Source: an uncultured Clostridia bacterium
GTDB taxonomy: Bacteria; Bacillota; Clostridia; Oscillospirales; Ruminococcaceae
Length of the DNA stretch: 64,000 nucleotides
Assembly (NCBI GenBank): GCA_947168885.1
Contig: CAMVNQ010000006.1
Location: forward strand, 62,001 to 126,000
Reading direction: 5' to 3'
Under the pieces are notes generated by a model. It did not search any database and was not told the origin of the DNA. It worked only from the letters and a program-made list of their open reading frames with translations. The translations under genes were made by a program, and so were the position numbers. Positions 23,780-32,646 of the stretch are shown here, in pieces; position 1 is the stretch's first letter, and every line of letters starts with the position of its first letter.

Positions 23780-25690
23780 ATGAATAAAAATATACCCGCT
23801 GCAATAATCCTTGCAGCAGCTGTTGTTTTGTCGTCAGCCTGCAGTACGGGAGCCGTACCGCAGACAGAAAACACTGAAAGTATATCTGCTGCGCAGGAGG
23901 CAGGAAATTCGGCGATTGTATCTGAAGCGGATGCACAGGCAAGGGAAGAAGCCCGGCGCGAGGGAATGTCCGAAAAGACGCAGAGAGTGTACGAATATAT
24001 CTGCGGCAATTTCGGAAAACAGATGCTGAGCTGTCAGCAGGAATCGACGTGGATGGGCTCGCCGGACTATGAAATGGATTATATCAGGGAGAGTACCGGA
24101 AAGCTACCCGCAATGCGCGGACTTGATTTTATGAACAATGACTTTGCCGGAGTAGTGAAGCGTTCTGAGGAATGGGACGAGAAAGGCGGTCTTGTGACGA
24201 TATGCTGGCACACGGGGGTAAACGGCAGCGGTTATCAGGAGAGCCTTGATGACAATCCGGATTTCGACAGGCTGCTCACAGAGGGTACGGACGAGTACAA
24301 CGCTATGATGAAGAGCTGGGACGATGCCGCTAAAGCATTGCAGAAACTGCGCGACGCAGATGTTCCCGTGCTGTGGAGACCCTTCCATGAATTTGACGGG
24401 CAGTGGTTCTGGTGGGGCAAGGGAGGAGCCGATAATTTCATAAAGCTGTGGCGGCTCATGCATGACAAATTCACGAAAGAATACGGACTGAACAATCTTA
24501 TATGGGTGCTCGGGTATTCCGGTGAAGTCAGGGACGGCTGGTATCCCGGAGACGAATATGTAGATATCATCGGTTCCGATACTTATGACAACAGTACGAA
24601 CAAAGCCGCGTGGGAAAAGCTGAAAAAGATCACAGACAAGCCTATGGCGTTTCACGAATGCGGGAAGGTTCCTCCGATAAGCCGGTTTGAGAATGACGGC
24701 GATATGTGGTCATGGTTCATGATATGGCATACCGATTACATAAAGGCAAATTCCCCGGAAAACCTTACCGCCGTTTATACATCCGACAAGGTAATTACCC
24801 TCGATGAACTGCCGGATTTTGGCGAAAAAAAAGATACAGCAGAGACACCTGTGCCGGAAAAGGAGAACAGAATGGGAAAATACGCAGATATGATAGTTGA
24901 ACTGCCCCCGGACGGTTATGACGCGTCACGCGAGGGTGTGACGTATCCGGAGTTTAAGAAATACACATATTATTCGAAAACCGCGGAGCGCGACACGAAT
25001 GTCAATGTCCTGCTGCCGGCGGATTATTCCGAAGACAAGAAATATCCGGTGCTGTACATACTCCACGGATTCTACGACAATGAGGACTGGATGGCGCGGA
25101 AGACTGTTGCACTCAGCCGGATACTTACCAATTTACAGCTTGACGGTGAAGCGGAAGAAATGATAGTCGTACTGCCGTACATCTTTTGCTGCAAGGAACT
25201 GCCGTACTGCACCGGAATGGATGCCGAAAACTGCCTTGCATACGACAATTTCATAAACGATCTGACCACCGATCTTATGCCGTTCATCAGTAAGAATTTC
25301 TCTGTTGGGGAAGGCAGGGAGAATACCGCGATCACCGGATTTTCAATGGGAGGAAGGGAATCGCTGTTCATAGGATTCAGTCATCCCGAGCTTTTCGGAT
25401 ATATCGGCGCAGTATGCCCGGCACCGGGACTCGTGAAAATAAACGGGTCCGCGATGCATCCGGGACAGATGTCCGCGGAGAATATGAGATTTGAAGCCGA
25501 AAAGCCTGCCGCGCTGCTGATAAGCTCGTCAAAAGCCGACGGCGTTGTCGGCGGATCCCCCGACAGTTACCGTACGATACTTGACGGAAACGGAGAGGAA
25601 TATCTGTCGCATATCCTGACTTCAACGGGACACGACCATACAAGTGTCAGACCGCACCTGTACAACTATTTCAGGATAATATTCAGATAA
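23780..25690 (+). CDS. GH26 beta-mannanase - CE1-type esterase fusion lipoprotein
   Basis: The 636-residue protein is exported and lipid-anchored (lipobox LSSAC, Cys21). Residues about 65-360 form a GH26 catalytic barrel with acid/base Glu204 in WRPFHEFDGQWFWWG and nucleophile Glu293 in AFHECGKV. After a short linker, residues about 390-636 form an alpha/beta-hydrolase of the esterase D/CE1 type with YPVLYILHGFYDNEDW, nucleophile Ser522 in GFSMGGRES and a His in STGHDHTSVRPH. Together they would cut the backbone and remove acetyl (or other acyl) groups of beta-mannan at the cell surface. It is divergent from the AraC-GH42 operon, so the three likely form one mannoside-utilisation locus. The acyl group cleaved is inferred. 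Confidence 0.9.
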   Translation: MNKNIPAAIILAAAVVLSSACSTGAVPQTENTESISAAQEAGNSAIVSEADAQAREEARREGMSEKTQRVYEYICGNFGKQMLSCQQESTWMGSPDYEMDYIRESTGKLPAMRGLDFMNNDFAGVVKRSEEWDEKGGLVTICWHTGVNGSGYQESLDDNPDFDRLLTEGTDEYNAMMKSWDDAAKALQKLRDADVPVLWRPFHEFDGQWFWWGKGGADNFIKLWRLMHDKFTKEYGLNNLIWVLGYSGEVRDGWYPGDEYVDIIGSDTYDNSTNKAAWEKLKKITDKPMAFHECGKVPPISRFENDGDMWSWFMIWHTDYIKANSPENLTAVYTSDKVITLDELPDFGEKKDTAETPVPEKENRMGKYADMIVELPPDGYDASREGVTYPEFKKYTYYSKTAERDTNVNVLLPADYSEDKKYPVLYILHGFYDNEDWMARKTVALSRILTNLQLDGEAEEMIVVLPYIFCCKELPYCTGMDAENCLAYDNFINDLTTDLMPFISKNFSVGEGRENTAITGFSMGGRESLFIGFSHPELFGYIGAVCPAPGLVKINGSAMHPGQMSAENMRFEAEKPAALLISSSKADGVVGGSPDSYRTILDGNGEEYLSHILTSTGHDHTSVRPHLYNYFRIIFR

Positions 25691-25718
25691 GCTACTGTTT
25701 ATGAACACATAAAGAAAG

Positions 25719-25760
25719 GGGCATACGCTCTACATATTTCTGTAGAATGTATGCCCTTAT
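25719..25760 (+). terminator. intrinsic terminator after the mannanase gene
   Basis: GGGCATAC (25719-25726) pairs with GTATGCCC (25749-25756); an inner stem TCTACA/TGTAGA extends it. TTAT follows. Confidence 0.75.
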
Positions 25761-25898
25761 ACTATTCGGATACAAATTCTGTTTATGCCTTATTATTCTG
25801 TTCAGACTGATGAACCTCACCGTTTTATCCACTTGTTTCCTGCTCATTTTGCTTAGCTGAACTTCTTCCTTATCGGTAATGGCGTTCCTGCCGTGTTG

Positions 25899-26459
25899 TC
25901 ACGGTTCTTCCCGCTTTCCGACAGATGCGCCGAGAGAAAATGCGGCTTCACAGCCGTGGATATTCTGTATATCCATATCATCGGTATGCAGCAGAGCCGC
26001 CTTGCCGAGATTCTTCCAGGCAAGCCGATTCATCATATAATCGAAATGTTCATAAATGAGTCCGGGATGGCTGCCGCCGGCCGCAACCAACAATGCGCCG
26101 CTTCTGCTCCTGCCGATAAGCTCACAGCGATCATATTCTGCCAATGCCCACAGCCTGTCGATGACATTTTTGAGCAGACCGCTGTAAGACCAGAAGAATA
26201 AAGGCGTTGCAAACACGATCACATCTGCTGTGCGGAACTCCGCATAGACGATATCCATATCGTCACGCTGTACGCAGGGGTGTTCCTTGTTCCTGCCGCC
26301 GTTCAGACAGCCTGTACAGCTGTGGATATCAAGCTTGTACAAGTCAACGACCGTGACTGTATGACCGACCGACTCCGCACCGGCGCGGAATGCTTTTATC
26401 ATCGCCGCCGTGAAAGCGTTTGGCCTTGCAGATCCATTCAGAACGAGAATACGGGACAT
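25899..26459 (-). CDS. NADPH-dependent FMN reductase / flavodoxin-fold oxidoreductase
   Basis: This 186-residue flavoprotein has the N-terminal phosphate loop ILVLNGSARPNAFTAAMI, the Cys-containing CTGCLNGG and the FMN-binding TPLFFWSYSGLLKNVIDR, characteristic of the NADPH-dependent FMN reductase family of clostridia, often iron-sulfur-flavoprotein-like. ATG at 26457-26459 follows GGAGG; the longer frame to 26501 lacks a ribosome site. The C-terminus after LGASVGK appears cut slightly short. It is a single gene and its substrate (quinone, flavin or nitro compound) is unknown. Confidence 0.85.
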   Translation of the reverse strand: MSRILVLNGSARPNAFTAAMIKAFRAGAESVGHTVTVVDLYKLDIHSCTGCLNGGRNKEHPCVQRDDMDIVYAEFRTADVIVFATPLFFWSYSGLLKNVIDRLWALAEYDRCELIGRSRSGALLVAAGGSHPGLIYEHFDYMMNRLAWKNLGKAALLHTDDMDIQNIHGCEAAFSLGASVGKREEP

Positions 26460-26624
26460 TGCAGCACCTCCGGTCGGATCGTATTTTTGATGTTTGCACA
26501 TTTATTGATGTCAGACTCATTTCGTCCTGCAGACAATAATTATATCATTTCCCGATATTACTTGTCAAGCATTTCTCTGCCCTGACTATTTGCTGTCCTG
26601 CTGAAATGGAATTGAAACAAACTA

Positions 26625-26653
26625 TTGAAAAAGCGGGAGAGATATGATATAAT
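26625..26653 (+). promoter_or_regulatory. sigma-A promoter of the DUF5131 gene
   Basis: TTGAAA (26625-26630), 17-base spacer, TATAAT (26648-26653). Confidence 0.85.
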
Positions 26654-26761
26654 GTGGTAGTCATTGAGAAATCGGTACACATCGTGTAACGAATTGAGCT
26701 GTCGCATTATCGTGTACTTCCGCGGATTGCGTTCAGCTGTCGCCGGAAAACGAGGTTGAGT

Positions 26762-27877
26762 ATGAACGATATATGGAATCCGTGGCACGGCTGTCATAAA
26801 ATAAGTCCCGGGTGCGCCAACTGTTATGTTTACAGGCGGGACGAGAGCATTGGAAAAGATGCGTCTGTTGTGACAAAGACCGGCGATTACGATCTTCCGA
26901 TAAGAAAGAACAGGCAGGGACAGTATAAGCTTACTGCCGCGGACGGTGTGATCTACACCTGTATGACCTCGGATTTCTTTTTAGAAGATGCAGATGAATG
27001 GCGTCAGGGCTGTTGGGATATGATCCGTATGCGGAGTGATCTGCGTTTTTATATCATAACAAAACGGATAGACCGCTTTGAGCAATGCGCTCCGTCCGAC
27101 TGGAACGACGGCTGGGAGAATGTAACGATATGTTCCACATGTGAAAATCAGGACAGAGCCGACTATCGGCTGCCTATTCTTCTGAAACTGCCGATAAAGC
27201 ACAGGGAGATCATCTGTGAACCTATGCTCGGAGAAACAGATATCGAAAAGTATCTTGCGTCAGGTCTTATTGACCATGTCACTTGCGGCGGCGAGTCCGG
27301 AAGCAGCGCCCGTCCGTGTGAATTGAGGTGGATACAGGATGTGCGCAGGCAGTGTATTCGTCACGCGGTACCGTTTTATTTCAAACAGACCGGTGCGGTT
27401 TTCGTCAAAGACGGTAAAACCTATCACATCGAGCGCAGTATGCAGATACCGCAGGCGAAAAAATCCGGATACAGCTACATTCCCGGAGCGGGAAGCGCGG
27501 AAAACATTGTGTATAAGTTGCCGGAACGAGGGGAGCTTTTTGCGGGACTGCGCAAATCGGCGTTCAGAAGCCGCTTTCATCTTTCGGCAAAGGACAAGGA
27601 ATATGCAGCGGAGAAAGGTGTTGATACTATCCGAAGTCATGCCCGTGATTTCGTTGAGAAACGTCTTTCGGCGGAAAATCCCGAAAACGACGGAAAACAG
27701 ACACCGATGAAGGGACATCCCGTATTTATCGCTCAGCACGCAACCGCCTGCTGCTGCCGGAGCTGCCTTGAAAAATGGCATCATATACCCGCCGGAAAGA
27801 TCCTTAACGAGCAGGAACAGGAGTATATCGTCAATGTTATTATGGAATGGATAGAAACAGAAATTAAAGATTTATAA
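26762..27877 (+). CDS. DUF5131-DUF4186 fusion protein
   Basis: The first 240 residues match the phage Gp37/Gp68-like DUF5131 family: NDIWNPWHGCHKISPGCANCYV contains the family's Cys motif GCxKxSxGCxxCY, followed by CMTSDFFLEDADEW, FYIITKRIDRF and CGGESGSSARPCELRW. The last 100 residues match DUF4186 (RFHLSAKDKEYAAEKGVDTI, MKGHPVFIAQHATACCCRSC). Both are of unknown function; the three closely spaced cysteines in the first suggest a metal or Fe-S site. ATG 26762 has ACGAGG 6 bases upstream. The following HAD-like gene is 22 bases away and probably co-transcribed. The fusion suggests that the two DUFs work together. Confidence 0.82.
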   Translation: MNDIWNPWHGCHKISPGCANCYVYRRDESIGKDASVVTKTGDYDLPIRKNRQGQYKLTAADGVIYTCMTSDFFLEDADEWRQGCWDMIRMRSDLRFYIITKRIDRFEQCAPSDWNDGWENVTICSTCENQDRADYRLPILLKLPIKHREIICEPMLGETDIEKYLASGLIDHVTCGGESGSSARPCELRWIQDVRRQCIRHAVPFYFKQTGAVFVKDGKTYHIERSMQIPQAKKSGYSYIPGAGSAENIVYKLPERGELFAGLRKSAFRSRFHLSAKDKEYAAEKGVDTIRSHARDFVEKRLSAENPENDGKQTPMKGHPVFIAQHATACCCRSCLEKWHHIPAGKILNEQEQEYIVNVIMEWIETEIKDL

Positions 27878-27899
27878 ATTGTGATACAGAGGTAAGCAA

Positions 27900-28391
27900 A
27901 TGAACAAAGTATGGGAACTGCTTCAGGAGCGCGACACCGTTGTACTTTTCGATGTTGACGGTACGCTCACGAGCTACAATTACGGAGAATATCATGCACA
28001 TCACGAACTTGATTTCACACCCGGATTCAGGGATGTGAATATTTATGCTGATTGCAGAAGGCTGATGCCGATGTATAACTACATACAAAAACACGGAATC
28101 GACAGAGTTTTCTGTATCTCGAAAGAACCTCACGGGCATGAAGCGTGGAAATCAGAAATGCTTGAAAGACTGTACGGAATACCGGGAAACCATTGTTATT
28201 ATACTCTTGAATACGATGAAAAGCCGGCACTTGCAAAGAAAATAGTCGGAGAACATTTTGGGGAGATCTCTCCGAAAAAAGTTGTCTGCATTGATGACAG
28301 CGACTTGACACTTGCGATGTATATGAAAGAGACGGAATTCTGCACCGCACACCCGATGATATTTATGGAGCATATTGAAGAGATAATATAA
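27900..28391 (+). CDS. HAD-like hydrolase
   Basis: This 163-residue protein has motif I of the haloacid dehalogenase superfamily (VVLFDVDGTLTSYNYGE) and a motif IV-like acidic cluster (VVCIDDSDLTLAMY). The middle contains an unusual His-rich loop (EYHAHHELDFTP) instead of a large cap, and a Lys in ISKEPHG or LAKKIVG could serve as motif III. Phosphatase activity on a small molecule is likely; the substrate is unknown. It is the second gene of the operon with the DUF5131-DUF4186 fusion. Confidence 0.8.
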   Translation: MNKVWELLQERDTVVLFDVDGTLTSYNYGEYHAHHELDFTPGFRDVNIYADCRRLMPMYNYIQKHGIDRVFCISKEPHGHEAWKSEMLERLYGIPGNHCYYTLEYDEKPALAKKIVGEHFGEISPKKVVCIDDSDLTLAMYMKETEFCTAHPMIFMEHIEEII

Positions 28392-28406
28392 ATGAAGTAG
28401 GATAAC

Positions 28407-28607
28407 ATAACCAAATCCGTATTCATCAACCGCCCCAACCGCTTTATTGCAGTGGTGGAGGTAAACGGTCACCGCGAGATTGTTCATGTGTAAAATACCG
28501 GCAGGTGCAAGGAGCTTCTGATACCGGGCAGCGAGGTTTGGCTGACAGCATCGGAAAACTCCGCGAGAAAGACCAGATACGATCTTGTTGCGGTAAGAAA
28601 AAACACA
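28407..28607 (+). pseudogene. sfsA: sfsA fragment with internal stop
   Basis: The translated frame reads TKSVFINRPNRFIAVVEVNG, HREIVHV, a TAA stop (28491-28493), then NTGRCKELLIPGSEVW, ENSARKTRYDLVAVRK. This is the N-terminal third of SfsA (sugar fermentation stimulation/nuclease family), where the stop replaces a Lys codon in the HVxNTGR motif. There is no start codon and homology ends at about 28607; the catalytic PD-ExK region is missing. Clearly a decayed gene. Confidence 0.85.
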
Positions 28608-28872
28608 GTGGAATACCGATTATCGGCAAAAGATTATCATGAAATGCCGCTTCCGGTGCGCTCGCAAAAAGGGCATGTCATATATTATTTCATGGCGATA
28701 GATAAGATACGCCCTCTTGTGTATAATTCCTGCAAAACATCATACTGTAATTGGTTGGCTGTTTTTATGACTTATAGTGACATTTCAAAACACAATTGCC
28801 CTGAAACGGATTTAACACTGTTCGTGGCGATTCGCCCGGAGCTATATTATTGATTGTGGGGAGGAACGATAT

Positions 28873-31350
28873 ATGAGATTATTTAGAATTAAGACAAGTC
28901 GCTTTATAAACCGGTTTTACAGGTTTACGGAAGGCCCGGCATCAGGATCAAAAAAGACGGCTGACGACAAAGAATGCGAGCAGCAAAAGAGCTCATCCGA
29001 TATTTATGTGTTCAGCGCGGGCGAGTTTATCGGGAAAAATATGTCGGAAAAGCCGAAAACTGCTGGTTCGCGCATGAAAAAGCTGTCAGAAAAACTTGCT
29101 TCAGCATTTCTGGCGGCAGCCGTCTTTTCCGCGGCAGTGCCTGTGTCTGTCAGCGCCGCAGCGAAAACCGGAGTTGCTGTAAACGAAAAAAACTTCCCCG
29201 ACCCGATATTCAGAAACTGTATCAGGAAAGCATTTGACGAAGACGGCAACGGATATCTTGACAGCGACGAGCTTTTTCTTGCACGAAACGTTCACTGCGA
29301 AAACCTCGGCATCCGTTCGATAAAAGGGATAGAGCATTTCCCTTACCTTACGGGTCTGTGGTGTAAGGGCAACCACCTTACGGAAATGGATCTTTCACAT
29401 AATCCGGGACTTGTCGGTATATGGTGTTCGTTCAATGATTTTACCGATCTGGATTTTTCCGACTGTCCTGATCTTGAATGGGTATATTGCTTCAACTGCA
29501 ATCTCAGGAGTCTGAATGTGAGAAACAATCCGAAGCTTGCATATCTTGAATGCAACGCAAATCCTGATCTGAAAGAACTCGATCTGTCACAGAACCGTCT
29601 GCTTGAGAATCTGTTCGCGAGCGAATGCGGACTTACATCCCTTGACCTGTCAAACAATCCCGAATTATGTGATCTCACGGCATTCTACAATGATCTCGAA
29701 TATGTTGATGTTTCAAAAAACACAAAGATGAAGAGGCTGGATATCTGGCATAATGAGCGTCTGAAAAATATAGATGTCAGCAATATGAAGGATCTTGAAT
29801 ATCTCAACGTTGCTTGGACCGATATGACCGAGATAGATGTAAGCCGTAATCATAACCTTTATGAACTTGTCTGCGGGTACAACAAGAGCGGGAAACTCAG
29901 ATCCGTTGATCTTTCTCATAATCCGGAGCTTTCATATCTCGGCGTCGAATGCAATACCGAGCTCGAATCTCTCGATCTTTCGCATAACCCGAAGCTGTAT
30001 TATCTCATGGCGTTCGGACTCACACAGATAGATCATATAGATATAAGCAAGAACTACCGTCTCTGCAAAGCGTACAATGAAGGCGAATATGTTCATGAGA
30101 CCGAAAATCTCGGCTATGTGTATTCCATGACGCTTGATTACGGCGGAAGCGGCGATCCGTTCGATCAGCTCAGATATTGCGTTGCTTTCGATGATGATAC
30201 AAAGATAACCGCAAAGTTCAAAGGAAAGAATGTTCCCGACAGCATCACCGATACAGATGACGGTCATTCCGATTCGGATAAGTTCGTTACAAGATACGGG
30301 GCGGTACAGACCTTGTATGAGCTTGCCGGAAAGCCGGCAGTAAGCGGCGCTTCGCGATTTGCCGACGTTCCGTCCGACTGCCCTTATGCAGACGCGGTAA
30401 GGTGGGGCGAAGCGAATAATATCTGCTTCGGTTATCCGATCCTTGCAGGGAACACTTTCTCGGGCAATTCCCCCATTACAAGGCAGGATTTCGGACTTAT
30501 GGCGCACAGATTTGCGACGTGCATGGGACTTGGTACTGCCTTTGACTACGGCAGGACAGACTGGTTCGACGACTTCGCCGATATAGATTTCTACGCGTGG
30601 GGACCATTCACGTGGTCGGTGCAGTTCGGAGTGGTTTGTATTGAGGAAGGCGTTAACAGATGCTACCCTCACGGAAGGATAACATACAGTGAGTTTCAGT
30701 CAGGACTTGATAATCTGATGGATCTTGACGAGGCCGCGTCTTATTCCGCGAGAGTCGGTGGAAACTTCGGCGCCGATTACGTTGCGGATAACAATGACAG
30801 CACTCCGTCGTCGGTCGTCAAAGCCGACAAGATCGGCCAGAACAGCGTAAAGCTTGTGTGGAGCGCGCTTTCCGGTGCCGACGGCTATATTGTACAGATG
30901 CTTGACGACGGAAAATGGAAAAACGTAAAGATCATCAAAGACAGAAACAAAACATCGGCTACTATCACAGGTCTTGAAGCCGGAACAAAGTACACGTACA
31001 GAGTCCGGTCGTTTACGGTACAGAACGGAAAAAGGAAAACCCAAAACTACTGCGGCGCGACAGATGTCACGACCGGACCGCGCTCAGTCGGCAAGTTCAG
31101 CGCAGCAGTCAGCGGCAATGATATAAGTCTGAGCTGGAACAGAGTAAAAAATGCCGCAGGATACCAGTTACAGATGTATAAAAACGGCAAGTGGTATGTT
31201 ATAAAGGACTACAGCTCAAACAGGTATGTCGGAAAGACTGTCAGAGGTCTTGATACCGGAACATACAAGTTTCGGATACGCACATACATAGTCGCTGACG
31301 GCGAGCGTATATACAGCGGATATAAGACAATAACAGCGAAAATCAAATAG
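28873..31350 (+). CDS. surface protein with LRR, SLH-like and fibronectin type III domains
   Basis: The 825-residue protein has an unusual 66-residue basic and polar N-terminal extension before a Sec signal sequence (KLSEKLASAFLAAAVFSAAV, cleavage near SAA). An EF-hand/dockerin-like loop (FDEDGNGYLDSDE) follows, then about 13 leucine-rich repeats of the LxxLDLSxNPxL kind (about 130-420), two SLH-like segments (SRFADVPSDCPYADAVRWGE, FADIDFYAWGPFTWSVQFGV) and two FN3 domains (about 640-825). SLH segments suggest attachment to cell-wall polymers, and LRR/FN3 suggest adhesion or substrate binding. The start has GGGGAGG 8 bases upstream; ATG 29041 is an alternative that would shorten the extension. 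The ligand is unknown. Confidence 0.85.
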   Translation: MRLFRIKTSRFINRFYRFTEGPASGSKKTADDKECEQQKSSSDIYVFSAGEFIGKNMSEKPKTAGSRMKKLSEKLASAFLAAAVFSAAVPVSVSAAAKTGVAVNEKNFPDPIFRNCIRKAFDEDGNGYLDSDELFLARNVHCENLGIRSIKGIEHFPYLTGLWCKGNHLTEMDLSHNPGLVGIWCSFNDFTDLDFSDCPDLEWVYCFNCNLRSLNVRNNPKLAYLECNANPDLKELDLSQNRLLENLFASECGLTSLDLSNNPELCDLTAFYNDLEYVDVSKNTKMKRLDIWHNERLKNIDVSNMKDLEYLNVAWTDMTEIDVSRNHNLYELVCGYNKSGKLRSVDLSHNPELSYLGVECNTELESLDLSHNPKLYYLMAFGLTQIDHIDISKNYRLCKAYNEGEYVHETENLGYVYSMTLDYGGSGDPFDQLRYCVAFDDDTKITAKFKGKNVPDSITDTDDGHSDSDKFVTRYGAVQTLYELAGKPAVSGASRFADVPSDCPYADAVRWGEANNICFGYPILAGNTFSGNSPITRQDFGLMAHRFATCMGLGTAFDYGRTDWFDDFADIDFYAWGPFTWSVQFGVVCIEEGVNRCYPHGRITYSEFQSGLDNLMDLDEAASYSARVGGNFGADYVADNNDSTPSSVVKADKIGQNSVKLVWSALSGADGYIVQMLDDGKWKNVKIIKDRNKTSATITGLEAGTKYTYRVRSFTVQNGKRKTQNYCGATDVTTGPRSVGKFSAAVSGNDISLSWNRVKNAAGYQLQMYKNGKWYVIKDYSSNRYVGKTVRGLDTGTYKFRIRTYIVADGERIYSGYKTITAKIK

Positions 31351-31356
31351 AAACAG

Positions 31357-31397
31357 ACATCCCGACCCGTGAGATTATCCGGTGCCGGGATGTTTTT
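31357..31397 (+). terminator. intrinsic terminator after the LRR gene
   Basis: ACATCCCG (31357-31364) pairs with CGGGATGT (31386-31393), followed by TTTTG. Confidence 0.8.
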
Positions 31398-31544
31398 GCA
31401 ATGTATTGCCTGACCAGTTCATCTGCTATACCAGGCAGTGAAAAAAGAGTAGTTTATGGAATAGCATTGTAGGTGCGGGAAATATTGCGGGCGTAGATAT
31501 TTCGTGGATCTGCGGTATTTACGTAAAATTTTTTTCACAGCCTA

Positions 31545-31573
31545 TTGACAAAAACAGAAAAATATGTTATTAT
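31545..31573 (+). promoter_or_regulatory. sigma-A promoter of the DUF3793-flavodoxin operon
   Basis: TTGACA (31545-31550), 17-base spacer, TATTAT (31568-31573). Confidence 0.85.
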
Positions 31574-31581
31574 ATGTTTGA

Positions 31582-31622
31582 GTTAGCAAAGGCTTACTGC
31601 ACAACAGTTAGCAGCAGCTTAC
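31582..31622 (+). promoter_or_regulatory. tandem imperfect palindromes, candidate metalloregulator operator
   Basis: GTTAGC-N4-GCTTAC occurs at 31582-31597 and again at 31607-31622, 25 bases apart. The boxes cover the transcription start and leader just behind the -10 element. The half-site resembles TTAGGTTAGC-type boxes of DtxR/MntR regulators, which suits an iron- or metal-responsive flavodoxin operon; the regulator itself is not in the window. Confidence 0.55.
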
Positions 31623-31651
31623 TTATTGACCGTTATGAAAGGCTGGAGATT

Positions 31652-32221
31652 ATGTCAACGGAAGAATATCACAGTTTCGGCAGAAAGCTTGCATTCCATA
31701 CAGCACCGACGCTTCTCGGGATAAAGTGCGCAAGCCTTGTCTCGCTGTCGCGTCTCGAATTCGATCTCGGTGTTCATATGTGTATATTCAATCGCCGCGC
31801 GTCGGAGAAAGGTCTTAAGATCCGTATTATGCACGTCTGCGATACACGTTGTGTTATGCTCGTTTACAACGAGAAAAAGCTGTACGAACGGCTGCACGAA
31901 AAGCAGACGGCGGCGATGCTGCGGAGCGAGGGATATGATCTTAACAGCAGGCTTGATACGATGCTCAACAGGTTGTCGAGACGAATGAGAGACTGTACAT
32001 TCCCGCACGAGATCGGTCTGTTTCTCGATTATCCCGCCGAGGACGTGAAAGGCTTTATCGAAAATAACGGCGGGAACTACAAACTGTGCGGGTGCTGGAA
32101 GGTTTATGGTTCGGAGGAATGCGCCAGACGCAAGTTTGAAAATTACGAAAAGTGCAGAAAATTTCTGTGCGATAAATTAAGCGAGGGTCTTGATATTTAT
32201 ACTGCCCTCAGAATATCATAG
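31652..32221 (+). CDS. DUF3793 family protein
   Basis: The 189-residue product matches the clostridial DUF3793 family: LAFHTAPTLLGIKCASLVSL, LYNEKKL-like MLVYNEKKLYERL, FPHEIGLFLDYPAEDVKGFI and GCWKVYGSEECARRKFENY are its typical blocks. Function is unknown; in many clostridia the gene stands beside flavodoxin and Feo iron-transport genes. ATG 31652 follows GGAGATT; the frame open to 31574 would begin before the transcript start and is not used. Five conserved-looking Cys residues may be functional. The operon continues with flavodoxin and DUF2325. Confidence 0.85.
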   Translation: MSTEEYHSFGRKLAFHTAPTLLGIKCASLVSLSRLEFDLGVHMCIFNRRASEKGLKIRIMHVCDTRCVMLVYNEKKLYERLHEKQTAAMLRSEGYDLNSRLDTMLNRLSRRMRDCTFPHEIGLFLDYPAEDVKGFIENNGGNYKLCGCWKVYGSEECARRKFENYEKCRKFLCDKLSEGLDIYTALRIS

Positions 32222-32234
32222 GAGGACATTTTTT

Positions 32235-32642
32235 ATGGCAGCAGCAGTTATTTACTGGAGCGGTACAGGAAATACCGAAAAAATGGCAAAGGCGGTAGCC
32301 GAAGGCGCGGGTGTTGAGGCAATAAGCGTTTCTGATTTCAACGGGAATATCGCTGATTTCGACGCACTTGGTCTCGGCAGTCCCGCAATGGGCGACGAGG
32401 TACTTGAGGAATCGGAATTTGAGCCGTTCTTTGCCGGTATCGAGGATAAGATAAGCGGCAAAAAAATCGTTCTGTTCGGCTCGTACGACTGGGGCGACGG
32501 ACAGTTTATGAGAACGTGGGAAGACCGTGTAAAAGCAGCCGGAGCAACCATCATCAATGATGCCGGATTTACCGCAAATCTCGAACCTAACGATACAGAG
32601 CTCGCCGAGCTGCGTAAGCTTGGTGAAGCACTTGTAAGCTAA
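32235..32642 (+). CDS. flavodoxin
   Basis: The 135-residue short-chain flavodoxin has the FMN phosphate loop WSGTGNTEKMA, the 60s loop SPAMGDEVLEE and the 90s loop GSYDWGDGQFMRTWE. It carries single electrons in place of ferredoxin, typically when iron is short. The start follows AGGAGG; it begins 13 bases after the DUF3793 stop and ends 4 bases before DUF2325, so the three are one operon under the 31545 promoter and the tandem boxes. Confidence 0.95.
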   Translation: MAAAVIYWSGTGNTEKMAKAVAEGAGVEAISVSDFNGNIADFDALGLGSPAMGDEVLEESEFEPFFAGIEDKISGKKIVLFGSYDWGDGQFMRTWEDRVKAAGATIINDAGFTANLEPNDTELAELRKLGEALVS

Positions 32643-32646
32643 GACC

